Positions 1 through 8,365 of a DNA stretch of 64,000 nucleotides are shown here, in pieces; positions within the stretch are counted from its first letter, which is position 1; each line of letters opens with the position of its first letter. The stretch covers positions 142,163 through 206,162 of the forward strand of contig CALVED010000004.1 in assembly GCA_944326485.1 (NCBI GenBank). Direction: 5' to 3'. The position numbers were made by a program, and so were the translations under genes. The DNA comes from Candidatus Gastranaerophilales bacterium. Its GTDB lineage: Bacteria > Cyanobacteriota > Vampirovibrionia > Gastranaerophilales > Gastranaerophilaceae. The notes below the pieces were generated by a model that did no database searches, was not told the origin of the DNA, and saw only the letters and a program-made list of their open reading frames with translations.

Positions 1-2
1 AG

Positions 3-80
3 TATTATAAAAAACCAGTAGTTTTTGGTAATGATTTTTGGATAGCAGTCTATGAAAGAAAGAATAATGATGAAGAATAA
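3..80 (+). CDS. C-terminal end of an upstream gene (partial)
   Basis: The third frame is open from the left edge of the window to a TAA at 78-80 and encodes 25 residues ending in WIAVYERKNNDEE. It overlaps the start region of the following glycosyltransferase gene, an arrangement typical of translationally coupled genes, so it is probably the tail of a co-transcribed upstream gene, perhaps also involved in glycan or lipid sugar transfer. The fragment is too short to assign a family. Confidence 0.5.
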   Translation, partial: YYKKPVVFGNDFWIAVYERKNNDEE

Positions 81-1758
81 ATTTGATATAATTAATATTT
101 TTTTGATTCTATTCCTATTAGTTGTTGGGTTTATTTTTACTTATGGACATATTACTTCAATATATTCAGATATAGGCAGAGAATTTTATATACCTTGGCA
201 AATGAATGAAGGTAATGTTCTATATAAAGATATTTTCAATGTATATTTCCCTTTGGGATATCAATTAAATGCATTTTTATTAAAGATTTTTTCTAATAAA
301 TTGTCTGTATTTTATTTTGCAGGATTTGTTGTTTCTTATTTATCATTAATAGCTATATATTTTATTTCCAAACATTTTACAAATAGACTTTGTTCTTTAT
401 TGGCAGTTTTTTTAGTAATAGTTTCTTGTGTTTTTTATCAAAGTATTTCAAATTATATTGTGCCTTATTCTTATTCGTTATTATATGCAATGTGCGCATT
501 TTTATGGTCTTTTTTAATGTTGATTCTTTATTTAAAAAATGAAAAGTTTAAATATTTTTTATTATCTTGTTTTTTAATGGGAATATCTTTTGCCTCTAAG
601 TATGAGTATTGTTTATTTTTATTTGTTATCATTTTTGTTGCAATATACAAAAAAATAGAAATTAGAAAATGTTTATTATCTGTTGTAAGTTTTTTAATTG
701 TTCCTTTATTTTCTATTTTTTTACTTTTTATACAAGGAGTTTCTTTAGAAGATATATATAAGTCTGCAAAATATATGATAGAACTATCTGATTCAAACAG
801 TGTTAAGTATTTTTATTCTTATACTGGATTTATTCCTTCAGTTCCATCTATATTAAGATCATTGTATTGTTTTATTGAAACATTAATATTTGCAGGTATA
901 TTTTTTGTTATTCCATATTCTGTCTTTAAATACTTAAAAAAGTTTGATTTAAAAATACAAATAATAACTATTTTAGTTCTGCTCTTTATAATATTAAATG
1001 TATTAAAAAATATCTTCTTCGTTAATATTTCAATGCATTTTGTTTTTATGGGCTATTTATCTGTTTTAATATTTTTATTAAGTTTAAAGAAAAAAAATAT
1101 ACTGTTCTCTATTTTGTGTATTAGTGCTTTATTATCATCAATAAAGGTAATAGGTTCAATTGCACTTGAATTATATGGCACATTTTTTCTACCTATATTT
1201 ATAGTGATTATTGTTACTTTAGTATATTCACTTAGAGATAAAAAAGAAATTTATATTTCATTACTTTTTGTACTTTGTTCATTTATTTATCTATATCTAA
1301 ATATGGATATTATTCAGATTCTTAAATATAAAGAAAATAAAATTACAACATTGAACAATGAAGCTATATATACGAACAACAGCTATTTTTCAGAAAGATA
1401 TAATAAAATTATTTCTTATATAAATGAAAAAACATCTACAAATGATACTGTATTGGTCCTACCGGAGGGTGTTATTTTAAACTATCTTACTCAAAGAAAA
1501 TCAGATAATTTCTATTATTATTTAATACCGCCAAATGTTGAAATATTTTCTCAAAATTCAATAATAAATAATTTACAACAAGAATTACCAGACTATATTA
1601 TAGTTTTTAATAATAAGTATAATTGGTATAATACAGCATCTTTTACAACTACATTCGGAAGTAAAATACAAGGATTTATTAATAATAATTATGTACTAGA
1701 GGAAGATGTTTCATCTGAATATGATAAAATATATAAGTTGAAGGGTAAAAATAAATAA
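67..1758 (+). CDS. GT-C type membrane glycosyltransferase (GT39/PMT-like)
   Basis: An integral membrane protein of about 563 residues with roughly a dozen hydrophobic segments. After the first membrane helix there is a soluble loop with the pattern D-x-G-R-E-x-Y-I-P-W-Q-M followed by V-L-Y-K-D and Y-F-P-L. This is typical of polyprenyl-phosphate-sugar-dependent GT-C enzymes (dolichyl-P-mannosyltransferase or ArnT-like families), in which an early acidic residue is catalytic. The C-terminal 130 residues are more polar and probably periplasmic. Such enzymes transfer a sugar from a lipid carrier on the outer face of the inner membrane. An in-frame ATG lies earlier at 52, but the pair at 67/70 sits better behind the purine-rich GAAAGAA stretch. 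A two-gene tail (zinc finger, protease) follows closely. Acceptor and sugar are unknown. Confidence 0.75.
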   Translation: MMKNKFDIINIFLILFLLVVGFIFTYGHITSIYSDIGREFYIPWQMNEGNVLYKDIFNVYFPLGYQLNAFLLKIFSNKLSVFYFAGFVVSYLSLIAIYFISKHFTNRLCSLLAVFLVIVSCVFYQSISNYIVPYSYSLLYAMCAFLWSFLMLILYLKNEKFKYFLLSCFLMGISFASKYEYCLFLFVIIFVAIYKKIEIRKCLLSVVSFLIVPLFSIFLLFIQGVSLEDIYKSAKYMIELSDSNSVKYFYSYTGFIPSVPSILRSLYCFIETLIFAGIFFVIPYSVFKYLKKFDLKIQIITILVLLFIILNVLKNIFFVNISMHFVFMGYLSVLIFLLSLKKKNILFSILCISALLSSIKVIGSIALELYGTFFLPIFIVIIVTLVYSLRDKKEIYISLLFVLCSFIYLYLNMDIIQILKYKENKITTLNNEAIYTNNSYFSERYNKIISYINEKTSTNDTVLVLPEGVILNYLTQRKSDNFYYYLIPPNVEIFSQNSIINNLQQELPDYIIVFNNKYNWYNTASFTTTFGSKIQGFINNNYVLEEDVSSEYDKIYKLKGKNK

Positions 1759-1771
1759 TATAGGAATAAAA

Positions 1772-2092
1772 ATGAATAAAGAAGAACAAATAAAAATAAT
1801 AGAAGATATGCAAGCTGTTGTAAGTCAAATGAAGATTGATGATTTAGAAGAGGATCCATCACTGGAAGATGAACTTTTTGAATGCTCTTGTTGCGGAAAA
1901 ACAAAGTCTTTAGCAGGGTCTATCCAATATGGTAAATATAGATTATGTAATGATTGTGTGCTTCTTGCAGAAACGGGTTTGGCTATTGGTAAATTTAAAA
2001 ATGTAGATGAATTAATAAAAGCAATGGAAGATACAAGACTGGAAGAAATGTGTGAGTTCATAAAACAAGAAGAAAAAAGAGAAAATAACTAA
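1772..2092 (+). CDS. Small protein with ClpX-like zinc-binding domain
   Basis: A 106-residue acidic protein. Residues 38-62 hold two CxxC pairs (C38/C41 and C59/C62, with an extra C40) separated by 17 residues. The segment C-S-C-C-G-K-T-K ... Y-R-L-C-N-D-C is close to the zinc-binding domain found at the N-terminus of ClpX. No ATPase domain follows, so this is a stand-alone domain flanked by charged helices. It starts 13 nt after the glycosyltransferase and ends 1 nt before the metalloprotease gene, which implies co-transcription. The family suggests protein-protein contact or dimerisation rather than catalysis; its actual role is unknown. A second orphan domain of this type is encoded at 28276-28560. 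Confidence 0.6.
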   Translation: MNKEEQIKIIEDMQAVVSQMKIDDLEEDPSLEDELFECSCCGKTKSLAGSIQYGKYRLCNDCVLLAETGLAIGKFKNVDELIKAMEDTRLEEMCEFIKQEEKRENN

Positions 2093-2093
2093 A

Positions 2094-2873
2094 ATGCATA
2101 GATTAACATATTTACAGCAACATTTAAAAAACGGTAAGTTAATAAGGTGGCCATCTCAGTGTTTTCCTTTAAATGTTTATATTGCCCCTTGCACCTGGTA
2201 TTCTATGAGTGAAGCTGATAGATTCTTTTATAAAAGAATGGTAATAGATGCATTAAATGAGTGGGAAAGAGTTGGTGCTGGTAAATTTTCTTTTAATATA
2301 ATTGAGTCATTACACGATTCACAGATGAATGTTGAATGGCGACGAGTTGAAAGAAAATCTTTGGGTAATTGCTCTTTTAATTATGATAATGAATCAAGGC
2401 TATATTCTGCTGAGGTTTCAATAGGTATATCAGATGGAATAATACATAGAAAATATATGGATGAAAATGAAGTATATCATACTATATTGCATGAGATAGG
2501 GCATGCTTTGGGACTGGGACATTCTACAAATCCTAATGATATTATGTATACTCCTCATCAATATGGAGTTGTAAAATTATCTCAGAGAGATATAAATTCT
2601 GTTAGATGGTTATATTCTCTTCCATATGGGACATCGGTAAAGAGTTTAAATAGTACTTATTCCCTTAACTATAATAATATCGATGATATAATTATGAAAA
2701 TTGTTTCGGGAGATGTAGAATCTGAATTTCAGAAGACATTAAATAGTATAAAAATACCAAGAAGAAATTTAGAAGAAGAACAAGAAAAATTGGCTCAAAT
2801 GAAAAAGTTTCAAATGTCTATACAAAATATAAAACTTCCGAAAGAAATTGCTGATAAGTTTAAAGAACGATAG
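2094..2873 (+). CDS. Matrixin-family zinc metalloprotease (M10-like)
   Basis: A 259-residue protein with the metzincin zinc motif HEIGHALGLGH at residues 133-143 and a Met-turn (N-D-I-M at 148-151). This is the hallmark of M10 matrixin catalytic domains: three zinc-binding histidines and a catalytic Glu. The N-terminus (R-W-P then P-L-N-V-Y-I) matches the start of a matrixin catalytic domain, so there is no inhibitory propeptide. There is no obvious signal peptide either, which is unusual for a family that is normally secreted. The last 50 residues are a charged, coiled-coil-like tail. It follows the zinc-finger gene with a 1-nt gap. Substrate unknown. Confidence 0.8.
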   Translation: MHRLTYLQQHLKNGKLIRWPSQCFPLNVYIAPCTWYSMSEADRFFYKRMVIDALNEWERVGAGKFSFNIIESLHDSQMNVEWRRVERKSLGNCSFNYDNESRLYSAEVSIGISDGIIHRKYMDENEVYHTILHEIGHALGLGHSTNPNDIMYTPHQYGVVKLSQRDINSVRWLYSLPYGTSVKSLNSTYSLNYNNIDDIIMKIVSGDVESEFQKTLNSIKIPRRNLEEEQEKLAQMKKFQMSIQNIKLPKEIADKFKER

Positions 2874-2919
2874 TTCGTAAATATTTAGAAATAGAAAATT
2901 TTTATGTAATAATGAAAAA

Positions 2920-3250
2920 GAGAGCAGACGAACAATCGCGTATAAGAAAACTTATATGAGGAAAGTCCGGACACCTTAGGGCAGAACGACGGATAACATC
3001 CGCCGAGGGCGACCTTAGGACTAGTGCCACAGAAAAGTAAACAACCTTTTTAGGTTCAGGTGCAACGGTAGTGTAAAAGACTACCAGAGGTATTGAGAAA
3101 TACCTGCTCGGTAAACTCCGTTCGGGTGCAAGATTGACTCAAAGGTTAAGGTGACCCGCCGTCTTTGGAAAAATCGCCGGAGGTGCAAGGTAACTTGCAT
3201 CCCAGACAGATGATTGTTTAGAAACAGAATCCGGCTTATGACCTGCTCTC
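2920..3250 (+). ncRNA. rnpB: RNase P RNA (bacterial class A)
   Basis: The catalytic RNA of RNase P, which matures the 5' ends of tRNAs. The diagnostic GAGGAAAGTCCGGAC core lies near 2957-2973, and the conserved ACAGAAA (about 3030) and CGGTAAACTCC (about 3111) elements follow in order. The terminal P1 helix is visible: GAGAGCAG at 2920-2927 pairs with CTGCTCTC at 3243-3250. Length is about 331 nt, normal for class A. The 3' end lies 2 nt from the stop codon of the convergent minus-strand gene. Confidence 0.97.
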
Positions 3251-3252
3251 TT

Positions 3253-4146
3253 TTAACCTAATATAATACCGTGATTTGCCATGTAATTAAGAAGCTTTTC
3301 ATTTGCTTCTTTATTTTCGTTATAATCAGGGTAATTTTTCATTGCAAGTTCACATATATCAATTTTTTTAGTTGCATCTTCCGGATTTATTCTTGGAAGC
3401 TTTGCTGTACTTGTTGTTAAATCAAGTTTTCTTTTTTCATCTAATCTTGATTGAACTTTAGGATAGTTTGATGCATAAATCTGACTTGCAGAAGCTCTAT
3501 CTGTTAATGCTGCATAAGATGCTTCAAGCAAATATCTTTTAACAGCTTCTTCTACATCAGCAATAGCTTTATGTGCTTTTTGAACAAGTGTTTCTTCACC
3601 TAAATCAACGCTGTCAGAACGTCCAATTACTTCCATAATTTGATATTTTTTCTCTAAAAGTTTTTTATGTAGTTCAAATCCTGCTTTTACAGTATATGGT
3701 AGTGATGGATTTAAGGAAATAAATGATGTCATACCTATCATTCTGTTTAGATTTGAATCTGCATATAAAAGCAGTGGTTCGCAAGGATAATCTCTATCAT
3801 CTGGATTTATTGAAACATTATATTGTTTAAATATTGATGCTGTAAAATTTTGAACTTCAGGTGGTTTTTCTCTATATTCCAGTCTTGGAAGACCTGCATA
3901 ACCTTTTCTTATAAAACAATCTTGATTTGGATAATCTTGTGCGATTTCATTTAATAATAATGCGTCTTTTTTCAAAAATTTAGCAGGTAGTCCTGATTCT
4001 GCTACTTCACCTAAATCGACGATGTCTTCAACATAAATTCCTTTAAATGACACATTATTTTTATTTCTTTGGTTATTTGTATTGTTCGGAGAGTTTGTCT
4101 TACTTTTTACTTGGTTGAATACATTTGAAATTGCAGAAATTTTCAT
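3253..4146 (-). CDS. Uncharacterised SFKG-motif protein
   Basis: A 297-residue protein of unknown function. It begins M-K-I-S, followed by a low-complexity Asn-rich linker and the motif N-V-S-F-K-G at residues 31-36. A predicted soluble domain of about 260 residues follows, with no membrane helices and no recognised catalytic motif. The same short motif near the N-terminus recurs in other proteins of this window (4301, 52069 and variants), suggesting a lineage-specific signal or shared leader. The start is supported by AAGGAG upstream of ATG 4146. It is divergent from the 4301 gene and convergent with rnpB. Confidence 0.7.
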   Translation of the reverse strand: MKISAISNVFNQVKSKTNSPNNTNNQRNKNNVSFKGIYVEDIVDLGEVAESGLPAKFLKKDALLLNEIAQDYPNQDCFIRKGYAGLPRLEYREKPPEVQNFTASIFKQYNVSINPDDRDYPCEPLLLYADSNLNRMIGMTSFISLNPSLPYTVKAGFELHKKLLEKKYQIMEVIGRSDSVDLGEETLVQKAHKAIADVEEAVKRYLLEASYAALTDRASASQIYASNYPKVQSRLDEKRKLDLTTSTAKLPRINPEDATKKIDICELAMKNYPDYNENKEANEKLLNYMANHGIILG

Positions 4147-4300
4147 ACCTTACTCCTTTTGATATTATCTTCAAAAAAAAACAATTTAAAAATTGCTTTC
4201 AATTTAAAAGTTGTAAAGAAAATTTAACAATTTGCAATATATTGTCAATTATTTGTATTCATATATTTTATCAACTTGAGTAAAGCCGATAGTAGGTAAT

Positions 4301-5023
4301 ATGAAAATAAGTTCATCTTTCAATAATATAGATAGTAAACAATCCTATCAATCATTTAAAGGTGTTCCTCCTAATCCCAAATATATTCCTGAAATAATTG
4401 GCAAATTGGGAAAAGTTGCTGGAGAATACATAAATACACCAGAGCAAAAATTGTTTCTGGCAACTTCTGCATTAATGTTTCAACCTTTAATTGATTTAAA
4501 ATATGCAAAAGAAGATCAAAATGTTGATTCTGCAATAAAATCAGCATCTAAAGCTATGGCTGGCGGCTTTACAGGGGTATTAATAAGAGCAACTTTTCTA
4601 AAAATTACTAATCATTTTATCGGCTTTCAAAAACATAACAAATTGAACAAATTATTCTTCCCAGACACAGCTATTAGACTGAAAGAAGTTCGTCCTGAAA
4701 TTGCAAAACTTAGAATGAAACAATATAGTCAAACTTTAGGTACACTTTTTGCTGTTTTATTTATGATTCTGTTCTCAAATTCAAATGTTGATGTTCCTTT
4801 AACAAGTGATCTGCAAGATTTAATTTCAGGTGTTGTTAAAGATAAGAAAAGCTGGTTAACATCTTTAAATGATGTTAAAAATAATAGGTGTAAAAAAATA
4901 GTAAATTGGTTTAAACGCAAAAAAGATATCTTAACTAAAATAAATAATAAAACAAAAAATGTTATTAAAGTAATTAGTGAAGATGATTCAGCTGCACATA
5001 AAAAAGAGGAGTCTAAGAAATGA
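4301..5023 (+). CDS. Uncharacterised SFKG-motif membrane protein
   Basis: A 240-residue protein starting M-K-I-S-S-S-F with the motif Q-S-F-K-G at residues 17-21. It has a hydrophobic helix around 143-160 and a weaker one near 88-105. The C-terminus is strongly basic and then acidic (E-D-D-S-A-A-H-K-K-E-E-S-K-K). No known domain is recognised. Its stop codon overlaps the start of the next gene in an ATGA arrangement (5020-5023), so the two are translationally coupled and may work as a pair. It shares its opening residues with the divergent 297-residue protein. Confidence 0.65.
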   Translation: MKISSSFNNIDSKQSYQSFKGVPPNPKYIPEIIGKLGKVAGEYINTPEQKLFLATSALMFQPLIDLKYAKEDQNVDSAIKSASKAMAGGFTGVLIRATFLKITNHFIGFQKHNKLNKLFFPDTAIRLKEVRPEIAKLRMKQYSQTLGTLFAVLFMILFSNSNVDVPLTSDLQDLISGVVKDKKSWLTSLNDVKNNRCKKIVNWFKRKKDILTKINNKTKNVIKVISEDDSAAHKKEESKK

Positions 5024-6057
5024 AGACTCCCAAAAGTATTATTCAAGATAATATATTAGTTCCTATTTATCAATTTAGAAAAAATTATGTAAGTAGGTCA
5101 GCTTTATATACTTGTTGTAATAAAGTAGCTAATTTCATTTTTGATAAAAGTAAAGAAACTGCATTAATAATGTTGGTATTTAATGCTGTTTCAATTATTT
5201 CAAGTCATATTGCGCAAATTCAAGGACTTAGAAAAAGTAAAAGAGAAAGTAAAGATTATTTAGTTACTCAAGAATGGCAAGAACTTGGATTGGATTTGAT
5301 ATTTACAATAATTCCTCCCTTCCTTTTAAATAATTTTTTAATGAAAAAGCTAGATTCAGGTCAATGGACTACAAAATCTGCTAGAGATAATTTAATATAT
5401 ACTATTACACCTACTATTGGTGCTGCTAAAGATGAATTATATAATATTGATCATATAAAACCAGTAAGAGAAACTTTAGGTTCTGTAGTTGCTCAGATTA
5501 CAAATAAATTACATAAGGTTAAAAATTTACCAGCTTGCGTTGAAAAATTAATTAAATATATTGAAAAAAATCCAAATGTAAGACTTCCTGATCCTAATAA
5601 GGCAATTCCTATGGCAACAATGGAAGATATGACAACTGACTTTGATGTTATTAGAAAAAAAGCATTTAAGAAGTTTTATAATGGCAGTGCTTATGATGAA
5701 ATTAATGGTCAAAGAAATGGTATGCTAATTCTTGCTACTCTTGGTTATACAATTCTTGCAAGTGCTATTATTACTCCTATTTTGAAAAATAAACTTGCTA
5801 ATAAATCATATGAAAAAAGACTAAAAAAAATGGGAGAAACACCTCAAAATATTGATAGAAAAAAAAGATTTGAATATGTAAATTATTCTGTATCAAATGA
5901 GTCAAATGTATTTGATACTTTTTCAGATGTTTCTAAATTAGTTGATGAATCAAAAACTTTAATCGATAAGGCTGTTGAAAAAAATAAAAAAACAGATAAT
6001 AATAATCCTTTTAATACATTTAGGACATATTATTCTCAAGGAAATATGAGAATTTAA
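5020..6057 (+). CDS. Uncharacterised membrane protein coupled to the preceding gene
   Basis: A 345-residue protein of unknown function with hydrophobic helices near residues 45-65, 90-108 and 233-255, separated by soluble, Lys-rich segments. The third helix is followed by the basic stretch K-N-K-L-A-N-K-S-Y-E-K-R-L-K-K, an architecture also seen near the C-termini of the 335-residue (33553) and 469-residue (52069) proteins. That suggests distant relatedness, though I cannot test it here. The start overlaps the upstream stop by four bases. It is followed by tRNA-Arg. Confidence 0.65.
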   Translation: MKTPKSIIQDNILVPIYQFRKNYVSRSALYTCCNKVANFIFDKSKETALIMLVFNAVSIISSHIAQIQGLRKSKRESKDYLVTQEWQELGLDLIFTIIPPFLLNNFLMKKLDSGQWTTKSARDNLIYTITPTIGAAKDELYNIDHIKPVRETLGSVVAQITNKLHKVKNLPACVEKLIKYIEKNPNVRLPDPNKAIPMATMEDMTTDFDVIRKKAFKKFYNGSAYDEINGQRNGMLILATLGYTILASAIITPILKNKLANKSYEKRLKKMGETPQNIDRKKRFEYVNYSVSNESNVFDTFSDVSKLVDESKTLIDKAVEKNKKTDNNNPFNTFRTYYSQGNMRI

Positions 6058-6086
6058 CTTTTATATGATAATATATTATAAGCCTT

Positions 6087-6160
6087 GTGTCCGTAGCTTA
6101 ATTGGATAGAGCAAAGATCTCCGAAGTCTTTAGATGTGGGTTCAATTCCCATCGGGCACA
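6087..6160 (+). tRNA. tRNA-Arg (anticodon CCG)
   Basis: A cloverleaf can be folded: acceptor stem GTGTCCG / CGGGCAC (one G-T pair), D-arm GCTT...GAGC, anticodon stem AAGAT / GTCTT with loop CTCCGAA (anticodon CCG, reading CGG), and T-arm GTGGG-TTCAATT-CCCAT. The discriminator base is A at 6160. The 3' CCA is not encoded (AAAA follows), so CCA-adding enzyme is needed, unlike the tRNA-Phe at the right end of the window. Confidence 0.93.
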
Positions 6161-6350
6161 AAAATTAATCAAAAATATATAATCTTGAATTGAACAAATT
6201 GGTTATTTCATATCAAAAAATATCTTTAGTTGTTAATTTTGAACAGTCTCGGCTAGAAATTTAAATAGTTTAAAAGTGTAGTTTTATTAATCTATGGCAT
6301 TAATTCAAAATTTATAATATAATCATCATATATTAAATTGTAGGTGAAAG

Positions 6351-6698
6351 ATGGCAAAAGAATTAGATACAGTTCCAATAGAGGTTATTATTTTAACTGC
6401 TGATCATGAAATTAAAGGTACAGTTCATGTATCAAAATATACTAAAACGAACAGAGAATTAACTGATTTATTAAATGATAAGGAAAAGCGTTTTCTGGCA
6501 GTTACAAATGCAGAAATAATTGCAAGAAATTCAAATAATCCTCCAAGAAGATATAATTTTCTTGAAATCCATATTGATTGTATAATGATGGTTCATCCTT
6601 CAAGTCAGGTTGTCTTTAGAGAGACTGGAAAAGCACAGGAAGATATCGCTCGTTTTAGAGAGCTTAGAAATAAATTAAATCAAACAAAGCCATTTTAG
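6351..6698 (+). CDS. Conserved hypothetical protein, 115 aa
   Basis: A small soluble protein predicted to be mostly beta strand in its first half (P-I-E-V-I-I-L-T-A-D-H-E-I-K-G-T-V-H-V), which looks like a small barrel or PilZ/Sm-like fold, followed by a charged helical tail. No family is recognised with confidence. ATG 6351 is preceded by AGGTGAAAG. The stop is one base before the start of the GT9 gene, so the pair is probably an operon. A consensus TATAAT lies upstream at about 6317-6322. Confidence 0.6.
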   Translation: MAKELDTVPIEVIILTADHEIKGTVHVSKYTKTNRELTDLLNDKEKRFLAVTNAEIIARNSNNPPRRYNFLEIHIDCIMMVHPSSQVVFRETGKAQEDIARFRELRNKLNQTKPF

Positions 6699-6699
6699 T

Positions 6700-7695
6700 A
6701 TGAATTCATATAAAAATATTTTATTAATAAATTTTGGCGGTATTGGTGATGAAATTCTTTTTATGCCTGTAATTCAAGGATTAAAAAAAGAATTTCCCAA
6801 TGCTAAATTGACACTATGTCTTGAAGGCAGAAGTTCTGCTTTTTTAAAACTTACTGATTTATTGGATTCATATTTTTTTGTTGATATTAAAACGAGTAAT
6901 AAATATATAGAAATGCTTAAATTGTATTTTAAGTCATTAACAGGTAAATATGACTTAGTTGTATCTTCGGGTTCAAATCCATTAATTTCAATACTGTTAT
7001 TTTGTACAGGAATTAAAACCAGAGTTGGTTATGCTAGTTCTACAATATCTAAAAAATTACTAACATATCCTGTTAGACTCAATAAAAATCAATATGCTTC
7101 AATGATGTATTTTGATTTAATAAGACCTTTGGTTGATTTTGAATATGAATTACCTCATATAAAAGTTGCAGAACATGTAAAAATGCCCAATTCGGTATTG
7201 GTTCACCCTGGTGTAAGTGCAGTTAGTATTTCAAAAAATATAATAAAGACAATAACTGCAAAGAAGTGGGCTGAAATTATTAAAGGGCTTTTAAAAAAAG
7301 GAAAAAAAGTTCATTTGGCCGGTGGACCTGATGATAGTGATTGTATTACTCAAATTAGAGAAGAATTAAGAAGTGAAGATTTAACTAATTTCACAGATAT
7401 GTATGGAAAAACAAAAAATATATTTGATTTGGCAGAATTAATAAAGAAATCTGAAATTTTAATTTGTTCTGATTCCGCACCAATGCATATTGGAGTTGCT
7501 ACAAATACAAAAACATTTGCAATATTTGGTCCGACGGATGATAAAAAGCTTTTACCGGACTCAGATAATTTTACTGCAATAAAGAATGATGTTGATTGTC
7601 GTCCTTGTCTTTGGGAAAAAAGACAAACTACTTGTCAAAATCTTTCTTGTTTAGATATTAGCGTTGATGAGATTGTAGATAAAATTTGTTTATAG
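6700..7695 (+). CDS. Glycosyltransferase family 9 (heptosyltransferase-like)
   Basis: A 331-residue protein of the ADP-heptose:LPS heptosyltransferase family, which adds sugars to lipopolysaccharide core or other cell-envelope glycans in the cytoplasm. The N-terminal Rossmann domain opens with I-L-L-I-N-F-G-G-I-G-D-E, the usual GT9 loop. The C-terminal nucleotide-sugar domain carries V-H-P-G-V-S (about 167), L-A-G-G-P-D-D (about 205) and C-S-D-S-A-P-M-H-I-G (about 252), all GT9 signatures. A Cys cluster (C-R-P-C...C...C) near the end is common in the family. It directly follows the 115-aa gene and is followed by repeat copy 1. Confidence 0.85.
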   Translation: MNSYKNILLINFGGIGDEILFMPVIQGLKKEFPNAKLTLCLEGRSSAFLKLTDLLDSYFFVDIKTSNKYIEMLKLYFKSLTGKYDLVVSSGSNPLISILLFCTGIKTRVGYASSTISKKLLTYPVRLNKNQYASMMYFDLIRPLVDFEYELPHIKVAEHVKMPNSVLVHPGVSAVSISKNIIKTITAKKWAEIIKGLLKKGKKVHLAGGPDDSDCITQIREELRSEDLTNFTDMYGKTKNIFDLAELIKKSEILICSDSAPMHIGVATNTKTFAIFGPTDDKKLLPDSDNFTAIKNDVDCRPCLWEKRQTTCQNLSCLDISVDEIVDKICL

Positions 7696-7696
7696 T

Positions 7697-7864
7697 TCGT
7701 CCGAAAAAAATACACTATAAACTGAAAGTGAGAGTGCGTTCAAACCAAATCTTTATTTTTGAGTGAGCTTGTATCCGTAATGAAACTGATGAAAACAGCG
7801 TTTTTAATGAGGGAGTACTTTGTTAGCGAGGATTACTCGGGAACATAGTGCGATACTAGATTAA
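7697..7864 (+). repeat. Dispersed intergenic repeat, copy 1
   Basis: A copy of an unnamed repeat family found five times in this window. It begins CGTCCGAAAAAAAT, right after the GT9 stop codon, and ends GTGCGATACTAGATTAA. The interior contains TTTTTGAGTGAGCTTGTATCCGT, nearly identical to copy 4. A small hairpin is possible with AAAC 7783-7786 and GTTT 7800-7803. It lies between convergent genes. No ORF is present in it and the ends are not inverted repeats. Confidence 0.85.
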
Positions 7865-7875
7865 ATTTATATCAT

Positions 7876-8190
7876 TTATGATATGGCTTTTTTATATTCG
7901 GATTTGATTTTTGCAATTTTTCTTTTTAATTGTCTGTTTTTATATTCAAGCCTGTTTATTTTACTTCTTTTCTCACTCTTGCTCAAAGAAGTTGACCTTT
8001 TTATTCTTTTTATTTGATATTCATTTTTTCTAATTTGTTTGTTTAATGAGTTTAATTTATATTTTAATGAACTTGCAGAACTATAGCTTATCAAATGATT
8101 ATTATTGTTAAAATCACTTGCAAAACAAGGAAATGTTAAATTTAAAATAAATAAACTAATTATAATACATACAATCTTCTTTGTTCTCAA
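7876..8190 (-). CDS. Small exported basic coiled-coil protein
   Basis: A 104-residue protein with a clear signal peptide (residues 1-25: basic start, hydrophobic core, C-F-A-S cleavage region). The mature part is almost entirely Lys/Arg/Ser/Leu/Ile-rich helix with heptad-like spacing (L-N-S-L-N-K-Q-I-R-K-N-E-Y-Q-I-K-R-I), so it is probably an extended coiled coil in the periplasm. The start codon is TTG at 8190, 8 nt downstream of a strong AAAAAGGAG site; no in-frame ATG is available. Function unknown. The highly basic character would suit binding to polyanions such as LPS, but this is conjecture. Confidence 0.6.
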   Translation of the reverse strand: MRTKKIVCIIISLFILNLTFPCFASDFNNNNHLISYSSASSLKYKLNSLNKQIRKNEYQIKRIKRSTSLSKSEKRSKINRLEYKNRQLKRKIAKIKSEYKKAIS

Positions 8191-8326
8191 AATTGTATCT
8201 CCTTTTTCTATATATTGGTTTTAATTATTATTTGTTTAAAGTCAATATAATTCATTCTCTTATTTTGTGGAGTATATTATATTCATTATTAATATAAAAT
8301 TTTTATTTAGTTTTTTATGTTTAGTT

Positions 8327-8332
8327 TATAAT
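8327..8332 (+). promoter_or_regulatory. Putative -10 box for leuS
   Basis: A perfect TATAAT sits 34 bp upstream of the leuS GTG start, in the only gap between leuS and the divergent small-protein gene. No good -35 is visible at 17 bp. No T-box or other leader structure is apparent in the short 5' region. Confidence 0.35.
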
Positions 8333-8365
8333 TTATTTATAAATATTTATTAGGAGAAAGTTGAA

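Noticed and set aside
1689..1904. Minus-strand frame over the end of the glycosyltransferase and the zinc-finger gene
   Set aside because: Its translation is low-complexity, it overlaps two well-supported genes and has no ribosome-binding site; it is a shadow of the coding strand, as are the many other short antisense frames in the window.
8191..8365. T-box leader before leuS
   Set aside because: The gap is only 175 nt and shared with a divergent gene, and no T-box sequence (TGGNACCGCG-like) or specifier stem is visible.
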